NCBI GenBank assembly: GCA_018716285.1
Contig: DVKD01000025.1
Location: 1 to 41,999 of the forward strand
Direction of reading: 5' to 3'
Source: Candidatus Merdivicinus faecavium
GTDB lineage: Bacteria; Bacillota; Clostridia; Oscillospirales; Ruminococcaceae
Length of the DNA: 41,999 bases
Within the stretch, counting starts at the first letter, position 1. The number at the start of each line of letters is the position of its first letter. A model generated the notes under the pieces. The model was given only the letters and a program-made list of their open reading frames with translations. It had not been told where the DNA came from and did not search any database. The position numbers and the translations under genes were made by a program. Of the stretch, positions 17,179 through 25,558 are shown piece by piece.

Positions 17179-18801
17179 ATGGCAAAAAGATTCGCATTCA
17201 AAATGGTATCCTTCCTCACCGCGCTGGTCATGCTCTGCATCGGCATGGGCGCGGCTCCCGTCCTTGCGGCGGACAGCGCGGTGATGGAGCAGCTCCTCGT
17301 CGAGGTTTCCCCAAAAATCTCGGTCAGCCTGCGCAGCGGCGATCAGCTTGAGCTGAAGGCGCTGGCCGCGCAGGGTTCGGCGGTGACCGCAAAGGTCAAC
17401 GGCAGCACGGTGACCCTTGCAGCGACCTCCGAAAAGGAAGGGACGGCCGTCTGGTACAGCGGCAGCTACACCGTCCCGTCGGTCAGCAGCGACCAGGATC
17501 TCGGCCGGATCGAGTTCACTGCGAGCAAGGGCGGCCGGACTGAAACCCGGGTAGGCGGCACCCTGAAGGCCGTCGTGCCGGTCCAGTATGTGACGGTGGA
17601 CAAGCCCGCAGATTCCACTTCGGGCGATCTGGGCGATGTGACGCCCATTTCGGGTGAGATTGTCCGGATCAACAAGGACTATGCGGATATTTTCAGCTCG
17701 GTAGACCGCGGGGAAGAGTACGCCTCGCCCTATTACTATAACCTCCCCGAGAATACGATGGATTACGCGGCCGGGACGACCGCCTCGAGCTACATCCTCA
17801 AATCCGGGCGCAGGGTGTCCAAGAGCAATGTAACGGTCGTCAAAACCGGCACCAACGGCAACAACCGGATCACCGGCGTCACCGTAAAGGACGACGGGAC
17901 CTTTACCACCTTGACCTTCCGGCAGAGCTGGTCGGTCCCCTTCAACATCACCCCGTCGCCGCTGACCTATACCGGCAGCACCAACACGGTGAGCAGCTGC
18001 AACCCGACCAGCATCGTCGTCACCTTTGACTACACCACCGCCTATTCGGCCGGCTCGATGACCTTCCCGCGGGGCAGCGCCTTCTCCTCGGCCAGCTGGA
18101 AGACCAAGATGAACGGGGACATCCCGCAGGTCGAGCTGACCCTCACCCTTTCCCAGAAGGGCGGATATTACGGCGCCTACGCCGCCTATTCGACCGACGG
18201 GACCCTCACCCTCAAGTTTTTGAACCCGGTCGACAGCCTTGACGGCGCGCGGATCGTCATCGACGCCGGCCACGGTACCGGAGACCCCGGCAACACCGGC
18301 GGCGGCGTGAATGAAGCGGATATCAACCTGCGGCACGCGCAGGCGCTGAAAAAGGAACTGGAATCCCGCGGCGCCGAGGTCACCCTCCTCGAGACCCGCG
18401 GCAGCAGCTATGTTTCGGTTACGCAGCGCGCCGAGATGGGGGTGGAGGAAATGCCGCACCTCTACATCGCCGTTCACCAGAACTCCGTCTCCAACAACAC
18501 CTCTGCCCGCGGCGTCGAGACCTACTATAATACTCCCTACTCCCAGCGGCTGGCGCAGTACATCAACGATGAGATGTATCAGGCCTATTTGACCCTGCCC
18601 TATTCCTCCGGCGCGGCAAACCGCGGCGCGAAGTTCAGCGAGTTTGCGGTCACAAGACCCAAGCAGTACGCTTCGGTGCTGATCGAGTACGGCTTCCTGA
18701 CCAATGCAGAGGAGCGAGAGATTCTCACAAATTCGCAGTATGACAGCACTTTCGCAGAGGCAGTCGCCGACGGGATTGAGAAATTTTTCTCCGGCAGATA
18801 G
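17179..18801 (+). CDS. N-acetylmuramoyl-L-alanine amidase (Amidase_3) with N-terminal extension
   Basis: 540 aa. The signal peptide (to about AAPVLAA) shows export. The next ~370 residues are Ser/Thr/Gly-rich beta-type sequence, probably wall binding. No repeat family is recognised. The C-terminal ~190 residues are a zinc amidase: IVIDAGHGTGDPG (first His), NEADINL (Glu), IAVHQNSVSN (second His), and VLIEYGFLTNAEE with the catalytic Glu. It cleaves the amide bond between MurNAc and the L-Ala of the stem peptide. ATGs at 17173 and 17179 are in frame. AAAAGGG ends six bases before 17179, which is chosen. It may act in cell separation or sporulation. Confidence 0.9.
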   Translation: MAKRFAFKMVSFLTALVMLCIGMGAAPVLAADSAVMEQLLVEVSPKISVSLRSGDQLELKALAAQGSAVTAKVNGSTVTLAATSEKEGTAVWYSGSYTVPSVSSDQDLGRIEFTASKGGRTETRVGGTLKAVVPVQYVTVDKPADSTSGDLGDVTPISGEIVRINKDYADIFSSVDRGEEYASPYYYNLPENTMDYAAGTTASSYILKSGRRVSKSNVTVVKTGTNGNNRITGVTVKDDGTFTTLTFRQSWSVPFNITPSPLTYTGSTNTVSSCNPTSIVVTFDYTTAYSAGSMTFPRGSAFSSASWKTKMNGDIPQVELTLTLSQKGGYYGAYAAYSTDGTLTLKFLNPVDSLDGARIVIDAGHGTGDPGNTGGGVNEADINLRHAQALKKELESRGAEVTLLETRGSSYVSVTQRAEMGVEEMPHLYIAVHQNSVSNNTSARGVETYYNTPYSQRLAQYINDEMYQAYLTLPYSSGAANRGAKFSEFAVTRPKQYASVLIEYGFLTNAEEREILTNSQYDSTFAEAVADGIEKFFSGR

Positions 18802-18851
18802 GAAAATTTGCGAAAAAAGGCAAAAATTCACAGGATTGTCAAAGTTCCCCC

Positions 18852-18880
18852 TTGCGCAAACCGGGCGGGTATAGTATAAT
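18852..18880 (+). promoter_or_regulatory. Promoter of yajC
   Basis: TTGCGC, a 17-base spacer, TATAAT. It may drive yajC through the SCIFF genes. Confidence 0.75.
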
Positions 18881-18936
18881 GTAGATATTGTCTTGCGGAC
18901 AGGTTCCGCGGCGAATACCATATTGGAGGGAAAAAA

Positions 18937-19266
18937 ATGACAACTGCTTTGTTGGAAACAACCACAGCGGCAACAGAAAGCAGCTGGATTCTGATGCTGG
19001 TTCAGCTTCTGCCGATCCTGCTCATTATCGTCATCATGTATTTTGTGCTGATCCGTCCCCAGAAAAAGCGGGAAAAGGAAGTGCAGAAGATGCGCAACAG
19101 CCTGCAGGTCGGCGATGAGGTCACCACCAGCGGCGGCATCATCGGCCGGGTTGTTTCCCTGCGTGAAGATACCGTCGTGATCGAAACCGGTTCCGACCGG
19201 AGCAAGATCCGGGTCAAACGCTGGGCCATCCAGTCCAACGAGACGCTGCACGACGACGAAGCGTAA
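18937..19266 (+). CDS. yajC: Preprotein translocase subunit YajC
   Basis: 109 aa. A single membrane helix (LLPILLIIVIMYFVLIRP) is followed by the YajC signature RPQKKREKEVQKM and a small cytoplasmic domain with VGDEVTTSGGIIGRV. It associates with SecDF at the Sec translocon. GGAGGG precedes the ATG. It opens a run with TIGR04086 and the SCIFF genes, a neighbourhood typical of Clostridia. Confidence 0.95.
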   Translation: MTTALLETTTAATESSWILMLVQLLPILLIIVIMYFVLIRPQKKREKEVQKMRNSLQVGDEVTTSGGIIGRVVSLREDTVVIETGSDRSKIRVKRWAIQSNETLHDDEA

Positions 19267-19347
19267 GCACGCCGGCATATATCCTGTCCTGTCCGCATAT
19301 CTATAAGCAACCAGAAATCCGCCGCGCGCGGGAAAGGAGAGTTGTTT

Positions 19348-19761
19348 ATGGGTATGACGGAAACGCAGGAGGAGAAATCCCTGCTGCGCAGGGCGCGGGC
19401 GTATATCCGCCCGGTCTTGCTGGGCGCGCTGGCCGGAGCGGCGGCAGCTGCCGTGCTGCTCTGCCTGCTGGCGCTGGCGTTTGGGCTTCTGCATGTGACA
19501 GGCAGCGCGATACCGGCTGCGGCGATTCTCATCGCTGTTGCAGGCGGGTTTGCCGCCGGGATCGCGGGGGCGAAGCTTCGGAAAAAGCGGGGGATGCTCA
19601 CCGGGGGATGCAGCGCCATGCTGCTGGCCGGGGGGCTGCTTTTCGCAGGGGTTCTTTCCTCAGGGGTGCCGGGAGCGGCCGCTTTAACCCGCGCGGCGGT
19701 CATTATCGTGGCGGGTATGGTCGGCGGTGTGCTCGGCGTCAATGGGAAACGGGACCGCTGA
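19348..19761 (+). CDS. TIGR04086-family membrane protein
   Basis: 137 aa with four predicted membrane helices: two alanine/leucine-rich ones at the N-terminus, then two after a basic KLRKKRG loop. The length, hairpin-pair layout and position between yajC and the SCIFF precursor match TIGR04086, a family of unknown role that travels with SCIFF loci. AAAGGAGA ends seven bases before ATG 19348, so the TTG at 19342 is rejected. Confidence 0.8.
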   Translation: MGMTETQEEKSLLRRARAYIRPVLLGALAGAAAAAVLLCLLALAFGLLHVTGSAIPAAAILIAVAGGFAAGIAGAKLRKKRGMLTGGCSAMLLAGGLLFAGVLSSGVPGAAALTRAAVIIVAGMVGGVLGVNGKRDR

Positions 19762-19792
19762 ATTTGATCTTTTTTAGAATGGAGAGATAAAA

Positions 19793-19939
19793 ATGAAACA
19801 CGTCAAAACTCTGAACAAATGCAATCTGAAGGAAACTGCCGCGAAGGGCGGCTGCGGCGAGTGCCAGGCCTCCTGCCAGTCCGCCTGCAAGACTTCCTGC
19901 ACCGTCGGCAACCAGAAGTGCGAGAAAGCCGACAAGTAA
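19793..19939 (+). CDS. scfA: SCIFF ranthipeptide precursor (six cysteines in forty-five residues)
   Basis: 48 aa. It begins MKHVKTLNKC and has the core GGCGECQASCQSACKTSC, then TVGNQKCE. The six SCIFF cysteines are at 21, 24, 28, 32, 36 and 43. In a studied relative, a radical SAM enzyme links Cys32 to Thr37 by a thioether, and both residues are present here at the same numbers. A seventh cysteine (Cys10) lies in the leader, where homologues I recall have Thr or another residue. GGAGAG ends six bases before the ATG. The maturase gene follows after a 126-base gap with competing hairpins. The mature product's role is unknown. Confidence 0.95.
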   Translation: MKHVKTLNKCNLKETAAKGGCGECQASCQSACKTSCTVGNQKCEKADK

Positions 19940-19974
19940 GTCTGCATCTTTCGGAACGAACCGGGCGAACACGA

Positions 19975-20029
19975 CCCTTCCCTGCGGGATTTCCCTTGCA
20001 GGGAAGGGCGCTGTGCGCCCGTTCCTTTT
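19975..20029 (+). promoter_or_regulatory. Competing hairpins (attenuator-like) between scfA and scfB
   Basis: Hairpin 1: CCCTTCCCTGC (19975-19985) with GCAGGGAAGGG (19998-20008), 11 perfect pairs. Hairpin 2: GGAAGGGCGC (20002-20011), TGT loop, GCGCCC-g-TTCC (20015-20025), followed by TTTT: a rho-independent terminator. The two share GGAAGGG, so forming one prevents the other. GAACCGGGCG at 19958 could also pair with the right arm of hairpin 2. Confidence 0.65.
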
Positions 20030-20065
20030 GTCAAAACCGGTTTACCGGGGAAAGGTTGAAAACGT

Positions 20066-21454
20066 ATGATCCATCAATTCCGCCAGAACGGCTATAATAT
20101 CGTTCTCGACATCCACAGCGGCGGCGTTGCGGTCGTCGACGACGCAGCCTACCGCCTGCTCGAGGAGCTGACCCCTCCGAACGCGGAGCAGCCGCTTGCG
20201 GAGGAATGCCCTCCCTCCCTTTTGGAAAAGCTCTCCGGCGAATTCAGCGAGGAGGAGCTTCGCGGCGCTTATGCCGAACTTTTCGAGATGTACCGGGACG
20301 GCTGCCTCTTTTCGGAGGACGATTACGCCCAGTTTGCCGACCGGATGGTCTCCTCCCCCATCAAGGCGATGTGCCTGCATATCTCCCACGACTGCCAGCT
20401 GCGCTGCAAGTACTGCTTTGCCTCGACCGGCGACTTCGGCGAAGGCCGCAAGCTCATGGACTTCGAGACCGGTAAGCGCGCCATCGATTTCCTGATCGCG
20501 CATTCCGGCAGCCGCCGCAACCTCGAGCTCGATTTCTTCGGCGGCGAACCGCTGATGAACTGGGAGGTCGTCAAGCAGGTGGTCGCTTATGCGCGGGAGC
20601 AGGAGAAGCTGCACGGCAAGAATTTCCGCTTCACCATCACCACCAACGGCATCCTGCTGACCGAGGACAAGTATGAGTTCCTCAACAGGGAGATGTCTAA
20701 CGTCGTCCTCTCCATCGACGGCCGGAAAGAGGTCAACGACCGGATGCGCCCCAACGCGGGCGGCCGCGGCACCTACGACACCATCATGCCCAAATACCAG
20801 AAGTTTGTGGAAGCCCGCAAGGCTTCCGGCAACGACCAGTACTACGTCCGCGGCACCTTTACCAAATATAACCTCGATTTCGGCGAGGACGTCCTCCACT
20901 TCAATGAGATGGGCTTCGACCAGATTTCGGTCGAGCCGGTCGTCACCGACCCCAAGCACGACTATGCCCTCCGCGAGGAGGATATCCCGGCCATCTCCGC
21001 CGAATATGAGCGGCTCGCCAAAGAGCTCATCGCCCGCAGGAAAGCGGGGAAGGGCTTCAACTTCTTCCACTTCATGATCGACCTCGACCAGGGCCCCTGC
21101 GCCATCAAGCGGCTGCGGGGCTGCGGCTGCGGCAATGAGTACGTCGCCATCACCCCCGACGGGGACATTTACCCCTGCCACCAGTTCGTCGGCATGGAGG
21201 AGTGGAAGATGGGCAGCCTCTACGACGGCAGCTTCGACACCAGGATGAAGGACTACTTTGCCCGCGCCAACATCTACGGCAAGGAGGACTGCGCGGATTG
21301 CTGGGCCAAATTCTACTGCTCCGGCGGCTGCAACGCCAACAACCTCCAGTATGCGGGGGACGTCTTAAAGCCGTTCAAGTTCTCCTGCGAGCTGGAAAAG
21401 AAGCGGCTGGAGTGCGCCATCATGATGAAGGCGGCGCTGGCTGACGCGGAATAA
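20066..21454 (+). CDS. scfB: SCIFF peptide maturase, radical SAM thioether-forming enzyme
   Basis: 462 aa. The first ~95 residues match the peptide-recognition (RRE-like) part of SCIFF maturases (GYNIVLDIHSGGVAVVDD). The radical SAM cluster is C110-x3-C114-x2-C117 within HDCQLRCKYCFAS. FFGGEPLMNW is the usual GGEP. The C-terminal SPASM region supplies further cysteines for auxiliary [4Fe-4S] clusters: CGCGNEYVAITPDGDIYPCH and CADCWAKFYCSGGCNANN. From family knowledge, it installs Cys-to-Thr thioether bonds in the precursor. GGGGAAAGG precedes ATG 20066. Confidence 0.95.
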   Translation: MIHQFRQNGYNIVLDIHSGGVAVVDDAAYRLLEELTPPNAEQPLAEECPPSLLEKLSGEFSEEELRGAYAELFEMYRDGCLFSEDDYAQFADRMVSSPIKAMCLHISHDCQLRCKYCFASTGDFGEGRKLMDFETGKRAIDFLIAHSGSRRNLELDFFGGEPLMNWEVVKQVVAYAREQEKLHGKNFRFTITTNGILLTEDKYEFLNREMSNVVLSIDGRKEVNDRMRPNAGGRGTYDTIMPKYQKFVEARKASGNDQYYVRGTFTKYNLDFGEDVLHFNEMGFDQISVEPVVTDPKHDYALREEDIPAISAEYERLAKELIARRKAGKGFNFFHFMIDLDQGPCAIKRLRGCGCGNEYVAITPDGDIYPCHQFVGMEEWKMGSLYDGSFDTRMKDYFARANIYGKEDCADCWAKFYCSGGCNANNLQYAGDVLKPFKFSCELEKKRLECAIMMKAALADAE

Positions 21455-21476
21455 AGCTGGGAAAGGGGAATGACCT

Positions 21477-22289
21477 GTGCTGAAAATCGGAACTCTTGGC
21501 TGCGGCAATATGGCCACCGCCATTTTGAAGGGGGTTTCCGCCGGGATGGGGGCGGAATGCGCCCTCTTCGGCTATGACCTGAATATGGAGAAGGCGGAGG
21601 CGCTCCGCTGTATCGGGCTGGAGCCGCTCCATTCGGTCCCGGCGGTGCTGGCGGCTTCCGACTACGTCCTGCTGGCTGTCAAGCCGCAGAATATGGACGA
21701 GCTGCTGCGCGAAATCGCGGAGTCCGGCAACAGGGACCGCGTCTATCTCTGCATCGCCGCCGGCGTGACGGCGGACCGCATCAAAAAAACACTCGGGTTC
21801 GACGCCCGCGTCGTCTCCATTATGCCCAACACCCCGCTGCTGCTCGGCGCGGGCGCGACGGCAATGGCCCGCATCCCGCCGGTTTCAGATGAGGAGTTCG
21901 CGGTTGCCAGGCGCATCTTCTCCTGCGCGGGGACGGTGCGGGAGGTCCCGGCGGACAGGATGAACGAGGTGATCTCCCTAAACGGCAGTACGCCGGCCTT
22001 TCTTTACGAGTTTGCAAAGGGATATATTGCATACGGCGTTTCGCAGGGAATCGATTATGAGACAAGCCTCGCGCTCTTCTGCCAGACGATGCGGGGCGCG
22101 GCCGAGATGATGGAGCATTCCGGCCAGGACCTGGACGCCCTCATCCGGATGGTTTCCTCCAAAGGGGGCACCACCATCGCGGGGTTGGACGCGCTGCGCG
22201 AAAAGGGGCTCTCTGAGGCGGTCAAAGCCTGCTGCGAGGCCTGCACGGCCCGCGCGTATGAGCTCGCCGGCATGAGCGGGACGAAATAA
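21477..22289 (+). CDS. proC: Pyrroline-5-carboxylate reductase
   Basis: 270 aa, full length. Reduces 1-pyrroline-5-carboxylate to proline with NAD(P)H, the last step of proline synthesis. The nucleotide-binding start is IGTLGCGNMATAIL. LLAVKPQNM and MPNTPLLLGAGATA are family blocks. The C-terminal signature region is seen in SSKGGTTIAGLDALRE. The GTG start has AAAGGGGA upstream. It lies 22 bases after scfB and is likely read from the same transcript, with no evident functional link. Confidence 0.95.
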   Translation: MLKIGTLGCGNMATAILKGVSAGMGAECALFGYDLNMEKAEALRCIGLEPLHSVPAVLAASDYVLLAVKPQNMDELLREIAESGNRDRVYLCIAAGVTADRIKKTLGFDARVVSIMPNTPLLLGAGATAMARIPPVSDEEFAVARRIFSCAGTVREVPADRMNEVISLNGSTPAFLYEFAKGYIAYGVSQGIDYETSLALFCQTMRGAAEMMEHSGQDLDALIRMVSSKGGTTIAGLDALREKGLSEAVKACCEACTARAYELAGMSGTK

Positions 22290-22353
22290 CACGCCTGTCC
22301 GCATAATCCCTTTCCCTTCCGCATAAGATGTACCATTCCAAGCGGAAGGATGG

Positions 22354-23181
22354 ATGAAAATGGACAGGACCTGGACACACGAACAGCCGGCGGTGTTTTC
22401 CGCGTCGGAACGGAAAAGCGTTAAGGCGCCGCCTGCTCCCGCGCAGGCCGCCTCGGAAGCGCCCGCGGGAATACCCGCAGGAATGCCTGCAGGGCCGAAG
22501 GAACCGCCCGCGCAGCCGGAAGCCTTCTCCCGCCATACCCGCGCAGAGATGCCGGCCCAAATGGCCGCAGCAAATCTGCCGCAGACGGAGCGGCGGGAAA
22601 AGGCGGCCCGCGCGAGCCGGATCACGACGGTGCTGGCCGTCGTCTTTTTGGCGGGGGTCGGCTACGGGGCGATCCTGTCGGGGATGCTGGACCGGGATAC
22701 GGCCGCGGCCCTCGAGCAGATCACCCGCGGCTTTCTCTCCGGGCGGGCGGAAAGCGGGTTTTGGGAGGTCTTTCTGCGGGCGCTCGGCACCTCGCTGCTG
22801 CTCGGCTGCGCCGTCTTCTTGAGCGGTTTCAGCGCGGTGGGGCAGCCGTTCGCGGTCTTTATTCTCCTGTTCCGCGCGGTTGGGCTGGGGATGAGCATGG
22901 GGTATTTCTACACTGTCCTGAGCGGGGAGGGGATTCTGCTCGCCCTCTTTCTCCTGCTGCCGGCGGGGGCTCTGTCCGGCTACGCGCTGCTGCTCGGCTG
23001 CCGGGAGGCGCTGCGGCTGTCGGGGCGCTTTTTCGGGGCGATGACAAAGGGGACCGCCCTCTCGCCCAAGACCTTCCGGATCTATGCGCTGAAATTCCTG
23101 ATTATTGCGCTGATGCTGGTGCTGGCCGCGCTGCTTGATGCAGGATGCACAAGATTGTTTCAAGCTTTCTGGACAAAATAG
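22354..23181 (+). CDS. SpoIIM-like (DUF95) membrane protein
   Basis: 275 aa. The first ~85 residues are Ala/Pro-rich and cytoplasmic (short repeats of GIPAGMPAGP type). About five membrane helices follow. The block FLSGFSAVGQPFAVFILLFR and the adjoining GLGMSMGYFY fit clostridial SpoIIM/DUF95 proteins. SpoIIM acts with SpoIID and SpoIIP in engulfment of the forespore, but DUF95 relatives also occur in non-sporulating roles. No spoIID or spoIIP is visible here. GGAAGG lies close to ATG 22354. A second in-frame ATG (22360) is possible. Confidence 0.7.
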   Translation: MKMDRTWTHEQPAVFSASERKSVKAPPAPAQAASEAPAGIPAGMPAGPKEPPAQPEAFSRHTRAEMPAQMAAANLPQTERREKAARASRITTVLAVVFLAGVGYGAILSGMLDRDTAAALEQITRGFLSGRAESGFWEVFLRALGTSLLLGCAVFLSGFSAVGQPFAVFILLFRAVGLGMSMGYFYTVLSGEGILLALFLLLPAGALSGYALLLGCREALRLSGRFFGAMTKGTALSPKTFRIYALKFLIIALMLVLAALLDAGCTRLFQAFWTK

Positions 23182-23223
23182 AAGCGTTCAAAAATCGTTT
23201 ATAAATTTGCCTGCGTCTATCTC

Positions 23224-23252
23224 TTGACAAAATTCGCTTTTTGCTGCATAAT
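23224..23252 (+). promoter_or_regulatory. Promoter of the DUF624 gene
   Basis: TTGACA, a 17-base spacer, CATAAT. It leaves a leader of about 100 bases with no structure I recognise. Confidence 0.8.
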
Positions 23253-23359
23253 AGTATAAGTGCCTAAAAAAGAATCTGGCATTGGGATGATTCATGGGGA
23301 TAATGTTGAACATTCTTTTGAACGGCAAATCTCAGGAGTAAGAAACGGAGATATCATGT

Positions 23360-24202
23360 ATGGCATTTTTTGGACTCTTCAACTACAGCAAACCAGGTCC
23401 GGGCGTTGACAAAGACGCTCCCAAAAAGAAGCGGTTCTTCCTCTTTTTTGAGCTTTATTTCCGCAAGTTCTGGAAGCTCGTCCAGTTAAACCTCCTCTTT
23501 ATCGTCTGCTGCATCCCGATTGTGACGATCGGTCCGGCCATCTGCGGCATGACCTATGTCCTGCGCAATTTTGCCAACGAAAAGCCGACCTTCCTGCTGT
23601 CGGACTTCTGGGACGCATTCAAAAGCAACTGGAAGCAGGGCTTCGGGCTGTGGCTGATCTTTACGCTGGTGAGCATTGTGGCAGGCGTCGCATTTTTCTG
23701 GTATTTTGTCAATTCCAGCACCTCCTTCATCATGCTGATTCCCTTCGCGCTCTGTATCCTGCTCTGCCTGACCCTGCTGTTTATGCAGTTTTACGTCTAT
23801 CTGATGGCGGTTACAGTCGAGCTCAAGCTGAAGCATATCCTGAAGAATTCGCTGATTTTCGCCTTCCTGGGTCTCAAAACCAACCTTATCACCGCTTTCT
23901 TTGTCCTGCTGATTGTCATTCCGTGCGCGCTCTTTTTCCCGCTGACCCTTCCGATTATCCTGCTGCTTACTTTTTCGACGGTGGGCTTTATCGCGGTTTT
24001 CAATTCCTATCCCTACCTCGTCAAATACATCATCGACCCGCATGAGCAGCAGCTCCGCGAGGCCGAAGGAGAGGACGACGACGATTGGGACGAGGATGAG
24101 GAAGAAGAGGATGACGTCATCTTTACCGACATCGGCTCCCAGGAGCGCCCGGTGCCCCAGCAGAAGGGCGGAAAAGCCGGCAAGGGGAAGGTTATCCGTT
24201 AG
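23360..24202 (+). CDS. DUF624 (YesL-like) membrane protein with acidic tail
   Basis: 280 aa. After a short basic N-terminus (PKKKRFFLFFELYFRKF) come the DUF624 blocks: NLLFIVCCIPIVTIGPA and FWDAFKSNWKQGF. There are about five membrane helices in total. YesL-type proteins are often near sugar ABC importers or act in envelope stress. The role here is unknown. The C-terminus is unusual: residues ~230-255 are almost all Asp/Glu (EGEDDDDWDEDEEEEDD), then a Gly/Lys-rich end. GGAG ends nine bases before the ATG at 23360. Confidence 0.85.
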   Translation: MAFFGLFNYSKPGPGVDKDAPKKKRFFLFFELYFRKFWKLVQLNLLFIVCCIPIVTIGPAICGMTYVLRNFANEKPTFLLSDFWDAFKSNWKQGFGLWLIFTLVSIVAGVAFFWYFVNSSTSFIMLIPFALCILLCLTLLFMQFYVYLMAVTVELKLKHILKNSLIFAFLGLKTNLITAFFVLLIVIPCALFFPLTLPIILLLTFSTVGFIAVFNSYPYLVKYIIDPHEQQLREAEGEDDDDWDEDEEEEDDVIFTDIGSQERPVPQQKGGKAGKGKVIR

Positions 24203-24218
24203 CCGAACACATATCATG

Positions 24219-24247
24219 CAGGGACGGCAGCACCGCCCCTGTTTTTT
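24219..24247 (+). terminator. Rho-independent terminator
   Basis: CAGGG-a-CGG / CCG-c-CCCTG with a 5-base loop, then TTTTTT. It ends the DUF624 transcript. Confidence 0.85.
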
Positions 24248-24291
24248 GTTTTCTGACAGGCCCCATCAACCGAAAGAATTGTGAGGAAGAT

Positions 24292-25500
24292 ATGATTGAA
24301 ATCAAAGGCAAATATAGCGAAGCCAAAATCTTTACCGATATAGTGGACAGCGCCTCCGTCGCGCAGGTGCAGGAGCTCTGCAACCAGGAATTCGCGGCAG
24401 GCAGCCGCATCCGCCTGATGCCCGACATCCACGCCGGCAAAGGCTGCACCATCGGGACCACCATGACCATCACCGATAAGGTGGCGCCCAACCTGGTCGG
24501 GGTGGACATCGGATGCGGCATGGAGACCATCCGCGTCCGGGAATCCCGCATCGAGCTGCAAAAGCTGGACAAGCTGATCTACGAGAGGATCCCCTCCGGC
24601 TTCTCCATCCGGGAGAAGGCCCACCGGTACCTGGGCCAAATCGACCTGTCGCAGCTGTGCTGCGCCCGCCATGTGGACCTCATCCGGGCGGAGAAGAGCA
24701 TCGGGACCTTAGGGGGCGGCAATCACTTCATCGAGGTGGATCGGGACGACGAGGGGAACCTCTATATCGTCGTTCACTCCGGCAGCCGTCATCTGGGGGT
24801 CGAGGTGGCCGGCTACTACCAGGAAGCGGGCTATAAGGTCCTCAACCGCACCGACGACGCCTCTGTCGAGGCGCTGATCGCCCAGCTCAAGGCAGAGGGC
24901 CGGGAGAGGGAGATTCAGAAGGAACTCAAAAAGCTCAAAAATATCAAACAGACCAGTATCCCGCGGGAGCTTGCCTATGTGTCCGGGGAATTGTTCGAGC
25001 AGTATCTTCACGACATGAAGATCGTCCAGCAGTTCGCGGCCCTCAACCGCCAGGCCATGATGGACGAGATCGTCAAGGGGATGAAGCTGCATGTGGAGGA
25101 GCAGTTTACCACCATCCACAACTATATCGACACCGAGCAGATGATCCTGCGGAAGGGCGCCGTGTCCGCCCGGGCGGGCGAGCAGCTGCTGATCCCCATC
25201 AATATGCGGGACGGGAGCCTGATCTGTGTGGGCAAGGGCAGCGAGGACTGGAACTATTCCGCCCCGCACGGCGCCGGCCGCCTGATGAGCCGGGCGGAGG
25301 CCAAACAGTCCTTCACTGTCTCCGAATTCAAAAAGCAGATGGCGAATGTCTACACCACCTCGGTGAACCGGTCCACCCTCGACGAGTGCCCGATGGCCTA
25401 TAAGGGGATGCAGGATATTCTGGACAACATCGGCCCTACGGCGGAGGTGGTCAAAATCATCCGGCCGATCTACAATTTCAAAGCCGGGGACGAGGACTGA
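24292..25500 (+). CDS. rtcB: RtcB-family RNA ligase
   Basis: 402 aa. Joins 2',3'-cyclic phosphate or 3'-phosphate RNA ends to 5'-OH ends using GTP and Mn2+, in RNA repair. The metal-binding Cys is in VGVDIGCGMETI. His ligands lie in GGGNHFIEV and VVHSGSRHLG. The guanylylated His is in SAPHGAGRLMSR. The C-terminal catalytic block is present (TLDECPMAYKG). Length is normal for bacterial RtcB. GAGGAAG precedes the ATG. It stands alone between terminators, with no rtcA or archease gene nearby. Confidence 0.95.
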   Translation: MIEIKGKYSEAKIFTDIVDSASVAQVQELCNQEFAAGSRIRLMPDIHAGKGCTIGTTMTITDKVAPNLVGVDIGCGMETIRVRESRIELQKLDKLIYERIPSGFSIREKAHRYLGQIDLSQLCCARHVDLIRAEKSIGTLGGGNHFIEVDRDDEGNLYIVVHSGSRHLGVEVAGYYQEAGYKVLNRTDDASVEALIAQLKAEGREREIQKELKKLKNIKQTSIPRELAYVSGELFEQYLHDMKIVQQFAALNRQAMMDEIVKGMKLHVEEQFTTIHNYIDTEQMILRKGAVSARAGEQLLIPINMRDGSLICVGKGSEDWNYSAPHGAGRLMSRAEAKQSFTVSEFKKQMANVYTTSVNRSTLDECPMAYKGMQDILDNIGPTAEVVKIIRPIYNFKAGDED

Positions 25501-25520
25501 ATCGGCATATTGCGCGCAAA

Positions 25521-25556
25521 AAAAGGACAGCTTCTTTTGACGGAAGCTGTCCTTTT
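25521..25556. terminator. Bidirectional terminator
   Basis: AAAAGGACAGCTTC / GAAGCTGTCCTTTT with an 8-base loop. A/T runs lie on both sides. It ends rtcB and the convergent rpe-rnf operon. Confidence 0.9.
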
Positions 25557-25558
25557 CT

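Noticed and set aside
17122-19494. A 790-codon open frame on the minus strand opposite the amidase and yajC
   Set aside because: The plus strand carries two clear families with ribosome sites and signal peptides. The antisense frame has low-complexity Gly/Val/Asp/His composition typical of the complement of GC-rich codons.
20042-21181. A 379-codon antisense frame opposite scfB, and similar long antisense frames at 10856-11995, 27975-29066, 29865-31154 and 39922-41208
   Set aside because: Each mirrors a securely identified gene, has no ribosome site or domain, and shows the same GC-bias composition.
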